Below, piece by piece: positions 6,943-12,133 of a stretch of 13,676 bases of DNA. The first letter of the stretch is position 1; every line of letters begins with the position of its first letter. Position numbers and translations under genes: made by a program. The notes beneath the pieces were generated by a model that saw only the letters and a list, made by a program, of their open reading frames with translations, had not been told where the DNA came from and did no database searches. This DNA comes from JACRPI01 sp964385055 (GTDB lineage Archaea; Nanobdellota; Nanobdellia; Woesearchaeales; DSVV01), in contig CAYLMH010000036.1 in the NCBI GenBank assembly GCA_964385055.1, positions 1 through 13,676 on the forward strand, written 5' to 3'.

Positions 6943-7476
6943 ATGAATAACAGATTCTTTGCAATTGTCTTATGTTTTGTTTTACTTTTATCAATGAATG
7001 TCTCTGCCGCTGAAAGTCATGACGCTGAACTTGAAGAAGGAAAAGCACTCGTGGAAGCAGAAGCAGACTGCGCTACTCTTGATGACGAGCAACTTGAAGC
7101 AATTGGAGAATATATCATGGAAGTCATGCATCCTGGCGACGCGCATGACGCAATGCATGTCATGATGGGCATCGAAGAAGGAACTGAAGAACATGAGCTC
7201 TTTCACATTGCTCTTGCGCAACGCATGTACTGCGGCTCTGGCAGTTACGGTTATGGCATGGGTATGATGTATGGGGGAATGATGAGTGGCTATGGAATGA
7301 TGGGCTGGCAAAATACTGATTACACATACACATGCATGAATGGCTACTGTGGCTCTGCTTCATGGAATATTGCTTCACTTCTCTCTATTCTGCTTTTACT
7401 TGCGCTTGTTGTAGTTGCAGTGCTTGTGATCGTTAAACTCTGGAGAAGTTTGTATGGGACGAAAAGGAAAAAGTGA
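6943..7476 (+). CDS. Secreted, membrane-anchored Met/His-rich protein, possibly metal-binding
   Basis: This 177-residue protein has a signal peptide (residues 1-22, FFAIVLCFVLLLSMNVSA). An acidic helical domain follows: LEEGKALVEAEADCATLDDEQLEAIGEYIMEVMHPGDAHDAMHVMMG. It is rich in His and Met, with a Cys at 43 and YCGSG at about 96. Then come a Gly/Tyr/Met-rich linker (MGMMYGGMMSGYGMMG), a Cys pair (CMNGYC, 131-136), a membrane helix (about 143-165) and a basic tail, so the domain should face outward. I recall similar small proteins with the LEEGK...EQLEAIGEY.ME.MHPG pattern in several uncultured archaea, but no characterised function. The Met, His and Cys clusters suggest soft-metal (copper) handling, which is inference. 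The start was chosen because GGTGAT lies 4 nt before this ATG and the signal peptide begins here. Confidence 0.85.
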   Translation: MNNRFFAIVLCFVLLLSMNVSAAESHDAELEEGKALVEAEADCATLDDEQLEAIGEYIMEVMHPGDAHDAMHVMMGIEEGTEEHELFHIALAQRMYCGSGSYGYGMGMMYGGMMSGYGMMGWQNTDYTYTCMNGYCGSASWNIASLLSILLLLALVVVAVLVIVKLWRSLYGTKRKK

Positions 7477-7486
7477 GTGATCACAG

Positions 7487-7494
7487 AAAAAAAA
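7487..7494 (-). terminator. T-run terminator of tRNA-Ser
   Basis: Eight T on the minus strand immediately after the discriminator base of tRNA-Ser. Confidence 0.6.
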
Positions 7495-7578
7495 CGCCAA
7501 CGCCCGGATTTGAACCGGGAAATCCTTGCGGAAACAAGATTTCCAGTCTTGCGGAGTACCAGATTGTCCCACGTTGGC
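7495..7578 (-). tRNA. tRNA-Ser (anticodon GGA)
   Basis: The minus strand folds as a class II tRNA. The acceptor GCCAACG pairs with CGTTGGC, and the anticodon stem CAAGA/TCTTG frames loop CTGGAAA with anticodon GGA. A long variable arm (TTTCCGCAAGGATTT) and a T-arm CCCGG-TTCAAAT-CCGGG follow. The discriminator base is G73, as expected for serine. CCA is not encoded (TTT follows) and there is no intron. Confidence 0.95.
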
Positions 7579-7606
7579 AAGATTATTCTTTCAGAACAAT
7601 GAATTG

Positions 7607-7615
7607 TTTATAAAA
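7607..7615 (-). promoter_or_regulatory. TATA box for tRNA-Ser
   Basis: TTTTATAAA on the minus strand, centred about 33 nt before the first tRNA base, which leaves a leader of about 6-7 nt. The remaining spacer to 7771 is A/T-rich and shows no gene. Confidence 0.65.
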
Positions 7616-7771
7616 GTTATTGCTTGTTATGTTTTGCTCTCTCTTTATTCGCCAGAATGCTTTTGAATCCCCATATCTTTTTTTCGTTATTTTTTAGTTT
7701 ACTTTTAATAAAGAGATAAATTGTGAAGTAGGACTGCTAAGCGAATATTTTGTTTCTGGCGCACGTATGAG

Positions 7772-8632
7772 TTATGGTAACGAGAGTGTATCCTTTTCTT
7801 TCTTGATTAACCCATCCTTCTCCAACTGTAGAATAATCTCTTCAAACTTCTCTCTTTCTCTTTTAATATTTTGATTGAGAAGCTGCGCATAAAGTTCATC
7901 AACTTTTTGATTATCTTTTGTGGTTAACAATTTTAAAATCGTTCCTCGGACAATTCTATCTGAATCTTTGAATGGCACGACTTTCTTTTTCTTCCATGTT
8001 GCTTCGATTCGCTCTTTGTTATTCGCTGCTGCGCACATATTCTTTACAGGACAAAGATTGCATTTCGGATTTTTTGCTGAACAAAAGAGCGCACCAATGT
8101 CCATAAGCGCATTATGCCAATTTCTCGATTCATTTTTGGGGAGCATATGTTGCGCAATCGCTTCTGCAGATTCAACTTTTTCATAGAAAATCCTCTTGAA
8201 AATTCTCTCAATATTAACATCGATCACCACAACATCTTTGTTGTTCGCAAAACTTTGCACAGCTGCAGCAGTATACTTTCCAAGACCAGGTAGCATAAGT
8301 AATTCTTCAGTTGTTTCTGGAAAATTTCCATTGTGTTTTTGTTTGATTGTTTGGGCGCATTTTTGCAAATAAAGCGCTCTTCTGTTATAGCCAAGCCCTG
8401 ACCACATTTTTAGAACATCTGCTGTTTGCGCGTCTGCCAATGATGAGGCTGTTGGAAATTGTTCAAGAAACGCATAATATTTTGGAATCACACGATCGAC
8501 TTGCGTCTGCTGCAGCATCATTTCTGAAACAAGAATTCTGTATGGATCTGTTGTTTGCCTCCAAGGAAGTTGACGACCATTTTTTTTGTACCACAGGAGG
8601 ATTGTTTGTGGGATTTCCTGAATGTTGTCCAT
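7772..8632 (-). CDS. mutY: A/G-specific adenine DNA glycosylase (MutY family, archaeal form)
   Basis: It removes adenine mispaired with 8-oxoguanine or guanine in base excision repair. The catalytic core is close to bacterial MutY: LPWR (22-25), SEMMLQQTQV with catalytic Glu37, WSGLGYNRRA (77-86), the helix-hairpin-helix LPGLGKYTAAA (114-124), and VVIDVNIERIF with Asp138. The [4Fe-4S] ligands are Cys184, Cys191, Cys194 and Cys200, spaced 6-2-5. At 286 residues it lacks the NUDIX-like 8-oxoG-reading domain of bacterial MutY. Instead, residues about 219-286 (VPFKDSDRIVRGTILKLL to the end) look like a winged-helix domain, as in archaeal homologues. A related MIG-type thymine glycosylase is less likely because EMMLQQTQV is MutY-like. 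The start is supported by a TATA box 27 nt upstream. The gene is divergent from tRNA-Met. Confidence 0.93.
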   Translation of the reverse strand: MDNIQEIPQTILLWYKKNGRQLPWRQTTDPYRILVSEMMLQQTQVDRVIPKYYAFLEQFPTASSLADAQTADVLKMWSGLGYNRRALYLQKCAQTIKQKHNGNFPETTEELLMLPGLGKYTAAAVQSFANNKDVVVIDVNIERIFKRIFYEKVESAEAIAQHMLPKNESRNWHNALMDIGALFCSAKNPKCNLCPVKNMCAAANNKERIEATWKKKKVVPFKDSDRIVRGTILKLLTTKDNQKVDELYAQLLNQNIKREREKFEEIILQLEKDGLIKKEKDTLSLP

Positions 8633-8653
8633 TCCACTAAATAAATGAAAAAG

Positions 8654-8664
8654 CTTAAAAAAGG
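8654..8664. promoter_or_regulatory. TATA-like box shared by mutY and tRNA-Met
   Basis: CTTAAAAAAGG, centred at 8659, is 27 nt from the mutY start codon on one side and 32 nt from the first base of tRNA-Met on the other. It is the best TATA candidate in either direction and may serve both. Confidence 0.45.
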
Positions 8665-8721
8665 TTCTTATTTTCGAGAGAATAGATATTGGCGGTGTAA
8701 CTCAGCCTGGTAGAGTGCCAC

Positions 8722-8738
8722 ATCAATTTTGAGGCAAG
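8722..8738 (+). other. tRNA-Met intron 1 (17 nt, non-canonical position 30/31)
   Basis: A full bulge-helix-bulge is visible. The outer helix is GAG (8713-8715) with CTC (8740-8742); the four-bp central helix is TGCC (8716-8719) with GGCA (8733-8736). The three-nt bulges are AC|A and AG|G, cut after their second base, and the inner helix is TCA/TGA. The cuts restore G31 paired with C39. Confidence 0.85.
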
Positions 8739-8745
8739 GCTCATA

Positions 8746-8782
8746 TTGAAGGCGTCATCACTGACCTTTCAAACCAGGAGAG
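8746..8782 (+). other. tRNA-Met intron 2 (37 nt, canonical position 37/38)
   Basis: It lies after A37 of the CAU loop and before A38. Bulges TA|T and AG|A flank a central helix CTC/GAG of three pairs, with a fourth A-G mismatch, so the motif is relaxed. The intron body folds by itself: TTGAAGG (8746-8752) with CTTTCAA (8766-8772), then GTCA/TGAC around TCAC. Confidence 0.7.
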
Positions 8783-8821
8783 ACGTGGATGTCGTGGGTT
8801 CAAAGCCCATCACCGCCACCA

Positions 8822-8835
8822 TTTTTTTATTTTTT
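8822..8835 (+). terminator. T-rich tract between the two tRNA genes
   Basis: TTTTTTTATTTTTT directly after the CCA of tRNA-Met. It is probably its terminator; it may also be part of a weak promoter for tRNA-Lys, which starts only 26 nt after tRNA-Met. Confidence 0.5.
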
Positions 8836-8847
8836 CACAAGAGACAT

Positions 8848-8953
8848 GGGCCGTTAGCTCAGCCTGGTAGAGCGAAGGACTCTTATTTAGAATGAAGTTC
8901 TCTTTGTTCAAGAAGAAATCCTTAGGTCACGGGTTCGAATCCCGCACGGCCCG
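8848..8953 (+). tRNA. tRNA-Lys (anticodon CTT), one intron
   Basis: Acceptor GGGCCGT/ACGGCCC, D-arm GCTC/GAGC, anticodon stem AAGGA/TCCTT. After intron removal the loop is CTCTTAA with anticodon CTT. The T-arm is CGGG-TTCGAAT-CCCG with an A-C mismatch at 49-65. Discriminator G73 matches archaeal tRNA-Lys. CCA is not encoded. The 3' end is copied several times just downstream, in both orientations. Confidence 0.93.
8886..8917 (+). other. tRNA-Lys intron (32 nt, position 37/38)
   Basis: Removal joins A37 to A38. The central helix CTCT/GAAG contains a C-A mismatch and a T-G wobble between bulges TA|T and AA|A, so it is a relaxed bulge-helix-bulge. An inner helix (TT-GAA with TTC-AA) follows. 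Confidence 0.8.
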
Positions 8954-8963
8954 TTAATCCTTC
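8941..8963 (+). repeat. tRNA-Lys 3'-end direct repeat, copy 1 (within and past the tRNA)
   Basis: The last 13 nt of tRNA-Lys plus ten following bases (TTAATCCTTC). The same 23 bases recur at 9147-9169 with one difference (CCCGC to CCCGG), like attachment-site repeats. Confidence 0.85.
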
Positions 8964-8974
8964 GGATCACATAG

Positions 8975-9065
8975 CCGTGCGTGATTCGAAGACACGCAAA
9001 AATCCTCGTGGATTTTTGGTGCCGCGTTCGAGACTTCGTCTCTCAGCGGTTCCCGCACGGCCCGT
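8975..9065. repeat. Palindromic tRNA-Lys-derived unit U1
   Basis: It opens with an inverted copy of the tRNA-Lys T-arm/acceptor (8975-8990, 15 of 16 bases match the reverse complement of 8934-8949). It closes with a direct copy of the 3' end, CCCGCACGGCCCGT (9052-9065). These ends pair as an outer stem (CCGTGCG with CGCACGG). Inside are a perfect 8-bp hairpin, AAAAATCC-TCGT-GGATTTTT, and a CCGC/GCGG stem capped by GAGAC-TTC-GTCTC. No coding potential was seen. Confidence 0.8.
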
Positions 9066-9075
9066 ATTTTCTATA

Positions 9076-9169
9076 GCGGGATTCGAACGTGCTCAAAAAT
9101 TTTCAATTTTTGGCAAAACGTTCGGAACTTCGTTCCTCAGTTTAATCCCGGACGGCCCGTTAATCCTTC
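9076..9169. repeat. Palindromic tRNA-Lys-derived unit U2
   Basis: It begins with GCGGGATTCGAAC (9076-9088), an exact reverse complement of tRNA-Lys 8933-8945. It ends with the second 23-nt direct repeat (9147-9169). CGGGATT (9077-9083) pairs with AATCCCG (9144-9150). Inside are CAAAAATT-TTC-AATTTTTG and GGAAC-TTC-GTTCC. It aligns with U1 along its length (shared blocks CGTTCG, ACTTCGT, CTCAG), so the two are diverged tandem copies. It ends one base before the HIT stop codon. Confidence 0.8.
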
Positions 9170-9170
9170 A

Positions 9171-9563
9171 TCAAAAATGTATTTTCTCAGAAATCTCTTT
9201 CATCTCATCCACAGAGAGTTTCAACGATTTTTCCCACTGCAAAAAGCCTTCATGATGATCATTCTCATATCTCGGAACAACATGAATGTGCGCATGCGGG
9301 ACTTCCAAACCCCACGTCACAAAATGAACATACTTCGCATTCATATTTGAAACAAGTTTCTTCGCGATCTTTTGCGCGACCTTCCAATATCCACCCTGAT
9401 CATCAACATCATATACCCATTGGAAATGCTTTTTTGGAATCACTAAAACATGCCCCTTATTCAATGGTTTAATATCAAGAAACGCGAGATATTCTTTATC
9501 TTCATACACTTTATTGCACGGAATTTCTCCTTTCGCGATTTTACAGAAAATACAAGTTGTCAT
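9171..9563 (-). CDS. HIT-family (histidine triad) nucleotide-binding protein
   Basis: A 130-residue Hint-like purine nucleotide hydrolase or transferase. The triad is His90, His92 and His94 in PHAHIHVVP, with His94 as the expected nucleophile. N-terminal CIFCKIAKGEIP carries Cys4 and Cys7, the usual zinc pair of the zinc-type branch, followed by YEDKEYLAFLDIKPLNKGHVLVIPK, the conserved nucleotide-binding strand region. An in-frame ATG 17 codons upstream would add a Lys-rich stretch foreign to the family. The ATG at 9563 is preferred because the family begins with M..CIFCKI and a TATA box lies 26 nt ahead. Its 3' end abuts the tRNA-derived repeats, so its mRNA tail probably runs antisense through them. 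Confidence 0.94.
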   Translation of the reverse strand: MTTCIFCKIAKGEIPCNKVYEDKEYLAFLDIKPLNKGHVLVIPKKHFQWVYDVDDQGGYWKVAQKIAKKLVSNMNAKYVHFVTWGLEVPHAHIHVVPRYENDHHEGFLQWEKSLKLSVDEMKEISEKIHF

Positions 9564-9582
9564 CAGAAAAGATGAATGTTTA

Positions 9583-9595
9583 TTCTTTTTATGTT
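9583..9595 (-). promoter_or_regulatory. TATA box for the HIT gene
   Basis: AACATAAAAAGAA on the minus strand, centred at 9589, is 26 nt upstream of the ATG at 9563 and predicts a leaderless mRNA. Confidence 0.6.
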
Positions 9596-9640
9596 TTGTG
9601 ATTATGTTACACATGAAAAATAGAAAAGAAAAATAAATTC

Positions 9641-9647
9641 AAAAAAA
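9641..9647 (-). terminator. T-run terminator of the MoxR operon
   Basis: Seven T on the minus strand directly after the MoxR stop codon, ahead of the HIT promoter. Confidence 0.5.
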
Positions 9648-9648
9648 C

Positions 9649-10599
9649 TTAAATCCTCACCTTCTTCAGCAAATGCTCCACTACTTTATCTGTTGTCAGA
9701 CCTTTTCGTTCTGCTTCGAAGTTCAAGATAATTCTGTGTCGCAAGATTGGATACGCCATCTCTTTTATGTCTTCCTCGCTGACATGCGCTCTTCCCTGCA
9801 TTAACGCACGAGCTTTCGCTGCAAGAACAATCCCAATAGACGCTCGTGGAGACGCGCCAAACTCAATAAACTCTTTCTCATTTCTTGTCGCAGTCACAAT
9901 AGCAATGGAATATTTCACTAAGTCATTCGCAATAGGAACTTGTCTTGTAAACCGCTGCAACGCAAGCAATGAATTCTTTCCCAGAATTTTTCGCAATGGT
10001 TCCTGTTCATTTTTGCTGTATTGCGTGACAATTCTAAACTCTTCATCCTGATCAGGATATCCCAACAAAATTTTCAGCAAGAATCGGTCAGACTGCGCTT
10101 CTGGCAATGGATAGGTTCCTTCCTGCTCAATCGGGTTCTGCGTCGCTAAAACAAAAAATGGAGGATCTAATTTGTGCGTTACGCCACCTGCAGTAACCTG
10201 CTTCTCCTGCATCGCTTCGAGCAGCGCTGCCTGTGTTTTTGGCGTCGCTCTGTTGATTTCGTCTGCAAGCAAAATGTTTGTAAAGACTGGCCCTTTCTGG
10301 AACTTAAAGACTCGTTTCCCTGATGATTCATCAATGATTTCTGTTCCAATAATATCTGACGGCATAAGGTCTGGCGTACACTGGATTCGCCTAAATTCAA
10401 GCTCCATTACTTCAGAAATTGCCTTAATCAAGGATGTTTTTCCAAGACCTGGATAACTCTCCAAAAGTCCATTTGATCCTGTCAGCATACAGATCAAAAC
10501 CTGCTCCACGACTCTTCGCTGCCCAATAATGGATTTCTCAATTTCTGCGTGGATTGTATCAAATGTTTGTTTTAATTTTTCTATTTGCAGGCTTGTCAT
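9649..10599 (-). CDS. MoxR-family AAA+ ATPase
   Basis: A chaperone-like ATPase (316 residues) of the type that remodels or activates VWA-domain partners. Walker A is ESYPGLGKTS (47-56), Walker B NILLADEINRA with Asp113 and Glu114, sensor 1 ATQNP with Asn155, the arginine finger region EAQSDRF with Arg172, and sensor 2 GASPRAS. The usual Gly at the start of Walker A is Ser48, but the core GLGKT is intact. The C-terminal lid (AYPILRHRIILNFEAERKGLTTDKVV) is the conserved MoxR tail. The start at 10599 has GAGG (10609-10612) nine nt upstream; an ATG six nt earlier would place the ribosome site too close. It is the last gene of a minus-strand group that includes a VWA protein, as in many MoxR loci. 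Confidence 0.94.
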   Translation of the reverse strand: MTSLQIEKLKQTFDTIHAEIEKSIIGQRRVVEQVLICMLTGSNGLLESYPGLGKTSLIKAISEVMELEFRRIQCTPDLMPSDIIGTEIIDESSGKRVFKFQKGPVFTNILLADEINRATPKTQAALLEAMQEKQVTAGGVTHKLDPPFFVLATQNPIEQEGTYPLPEAQSDRFLLKILLGYPDQDEEFRIVTQYSKNEQEPLRKILGKNSLLALQRFTRQVPIANDLVKYSIAIVTATRNEKEFIEFGASPRASIGIVLAAKARALMQGRAHVSEEDIKEMAYPILRHRIILNFEAERKGLTTDKVVEHLLKKVRI

Positions 10600-10683
10600 G
10601 CGCATCTTCCTCTTTTGTTTTTTATGTCATCTCTGTTTGACCAGCTTCTCACGCCATTTTCCGACGAAAGAGATCAACGTTGT

Positions 10684-11412
10684 TTAATATTCTCGTACTT
10701 TGCTAAAGTAATTTCTAATATATATTCTTTTCTTTTTTGGTATTGTTTCCTCAAATGATTTTCCACCAAATATTTCCTCGGGTAGACCCTCTGCCATGGA
10801 CTCCTGCGGAATTTGCAACCTCAGGACATTAACATTGTTCAGATTGTTCAGCGCGAAATCATCGTTTATGTTATCAATACTGCTGCCGAGCAAGGAATCC
10901 GCGATGTGCCCTTTCAAAAGTTTATCACGCAAACTATTCCATAACCCGTTTTCGATAATTCCTTCCATATCGACAATCATGAAATTGTAAACTCCAACCA
11001 TAATAATGACAAAAGAAACCACTGTAATGTAACCCAATTTTTTTAACAGCTCTTTAAAATTAAAAAATGAGGAAACTTTCATAGAACGAAGTGTCTTGAT
11101 AATCGAAAGACGAAGTTTCATGACAATAAAATTGTCGTGCTGCAGTGTATCTGCTGCTGTTCGCAATCGTTCTGTTAATTCAGGATGCTCTCGCTCGACT
11201 TCTTTCAAATCTCTTCTCGTCACTACTTTATACGCTCGATACGCAACGAAAAAAAGTGTGGGAATAATCGCAACTTCTCTATATAAGTTAATGAGGGAGA
11301 GGAAAAGATAAATAACCAAAAAGACAAAAACACCCTCCACTATAACCATAAACAGTTGTGCAACTGCGCGAACAGTGTAAATTTCTCTCAATGCTTTTTT
11401 GAAATCATCCAT
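10684..11412 (-). CDS. Membrane protein of the MoxR/VWA operon (DUF4175-like)
   Basis: A 242-residue protein with three likely membrane helices (about 16-42, 46-62 and 126-147). Between them is a charged cytoplasmic segment, DLKEVEREHPELTERLRTAADTLQHDN, and after them an acidic/Asn-rich C-terminal domain ending in a basic tail. The phrase EREHPELTERLRTA resembles the PELgnRLltA motif of DUF4175-type membrane proteins found in MoxR operons; that likeness is from memory. The ATG at 11412 has GTGAT (11418-11422) as ribosome binding site. It lies 38 nt behind the coiled-coil gene and 84 nt ahead of MoxR, so it is probably in one transcript. The 84-nt spacer (10600-10683) holds no gene. Confidence 0.85.
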   Translation of the reverse strand: MDDFKKALREIYTVRAVAQLFMVIVEGVFVFLVIYLFLSLINLYREVAIIPTLFFVAYRAYKVVTRRDLKEVEREHPELTERLRTAADTLQHDNFIVMKLRLSIIKTLRSMKVSSFFNFKELLKKLGYITVVSFVIIMVGVYNFMIVDMEGIIENGLWNSLRDKLLKGHIADSLLGSSIDNINDDFALNNLNNVNVLRLQIPQESMAEGLPEEIFGGKSFEETIPKKKRIYIRNYFSKVREY

Positions 11413-11449
11413 GAGCAATCACTATGCATTCTTCATCTTGATTTTAACA

Positions 11450-12028
11450 TTATCCTTCGATCTCATCCAAATAATTCACGACTTGGTTCACATCGCCAAG
11501 CGCGTTGTTAATACAGGTATTACATGTTGCAACATCTGCACAGGATTTGCATTCATCCAATCTACTCTGCGCAGATTGCGCGTACTCATTTGCATTATCC
11601 GCAGCTTCTCTATTCGCATCCACTGTCGCTTCACATGTTGTTAAACTGCTTTCTGCTGTTGCTAACTCTGCTTCTGTATCTTCAAGATCTTCCTGGGTAC
11701 TCTGCAACGAAGATTCTGTTTCTTCCAATGTTGATTGCGTTTCAGTATACAATTCATTAAACTCGCCTTGTGATTCTAACTGGTAATTTAATGCTGCGTC
11801 CAACTCAATTGTCAAGTTTTCTGTTTTTAGGGTACACGCATCAAGCTTTGCCACAGTTATTGTAAGGTTTTCATTAGTTTCTTCAAGCTTGTCCTTGACT
11901 TTGTTATACTTGCTGATAATACTTCCCGCAGAGCTTTGATAGAACAGCGTTAGACCGACAATCGCAATAATGACCACAAGAATTAATAAAATAAGTTTAA
12001 AATCAATATCTCTCTGCATGAATCCCAT
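11450..12028 (-). CDS. Membrane-anchored coiled-coil protein with C-terminal CxxC pairs
   Basis: I do not know a named family for this 192-residue protein. An N-terminal helix (residues about 10-30, FKLILLILVVIIAIVGLTLFY) anchors it. Residues about 36-158 form a long coiled coil rich in Glu, Thr, Ser and Ala with few basic residues (VKDKLEETNENL; STLEETESSLQSTQEDLEDTEAELATAESSL). The end carries four cysteines as C160-x2-C163-x5-C169-x2-C172, plus single Cys65 and Cys132. The coil probably projects outside the cell; the CxxC pairs could bind a metal or form disulfides. AGGTGAT (12032-12038) precedes the ATG, and a TATA box at 12084-12094 gives it an internal promoter within the VWA/MoxR group. 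Confidence 0.87.
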   Translation of the reverse strand: MGFMQRDIDFKLILLILVVIIAIVGLTLFYQSSAGSIISKYNKVKDKLEETNENLTITVAKLDACTLKTENLTIELDAALNYQLESQGEFNELYTETQSTLEETESSLQSTQEDLEDTEAELATAESSLTTCEATVDANREAADNANEYAQSAQSRLDECKSCADVATCNTCINNALGDVNQVVNYLDEIEG

Positions 12029-12083
12029 GATATCACCTGCTTTTGTCTGTTTTTCGTCTTTGTGTTTCTTTTTGTTCTCTACG

Positions 12084-12094
12084 TAATTTAAATG
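12084..12094 (-). promoter_or_regulatory. Internal TATA box before the coiled-coil gene
   Basis: CATTTAAATTA on the minus strand, centred at 12089, predicts a start near 12063 and a 35-nt leader with AGGTGAT. It lies in the 105-bp gap behind the VWA gene and would express the coiled-coil, membrane and MoxR genes apart from it. Confidence 0.6.
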
Positions 12095-12133
12095 TTTTGG
12101 AAAATAGGAATATTGAGTACTCCTCTACTCCAT

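Larger units (their letters stand above)
8691..8821 (+). tRNA. tRNA with CAU anticodon (elongator Met, or Ile2), two introns
   Basis: Acceptor GGCGGTG/CACCGCC, D-arm ACTC/GAGT, T-arm GTGGG-TTCAAAG-CCCAT, A73 and an encoded CCA (8819-8821). The 5' and 3' anticodon-stem halves do not form a normal loop unless two introns are removed. Joining 8691-8721, 8739-8745 and 8783-8821 gives stem CCACG/CGTGG and loop CTCATAA, the canonical loop of a CAU tRNA, in a 77-nt product. The initiator's three G-C anticodon-stem pairs and mismatched 1-72 pair are absent, so this is elongator Met, or Ile2 if the wobble C is modified to agmatidine. Sequence alone does not separate those two. Confidence 0.85.

Noticed and set aside
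7663..7672. TTTGAATCCCC, resembling a tRNA T-loop
   Set aside because: No acceptor, D or anticodon arm can be built around it and no matching palindrome bounds it.
7650..7761. Inverted repeat CGCCAGAA / TTCTGGCG around 96 bp in the spacer behind tRNA-Ser
   Set aside because: Only 8 bp with a long loop, no further nested pairing and no gene; likely chance.
8941..9169. CRISPR array
   Set aside because: The repeats are tRNA-derived, unequal in length, in both orientations, and the intervals are homologous to each other rather than unique spacers.
8954..9170. Integrated virus or plasmid between two attachment sites
   Set aside because: The interval is about 180 bp with no open frame or integrase; at most a remnant, so described as repeats.
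9564..9614. N-terminal extension of the HIT protein
   Set aside because: It adds a Lys-rich stretch absent from the family and overlaps the TATA box.
10600..10683. Possible short gene or RNA between the membrane protein and MoxR
   Set aside because: Only a 6-bp inverted repeat (ATCTCT/AGAGAT) and very short frames; nothing supportable.
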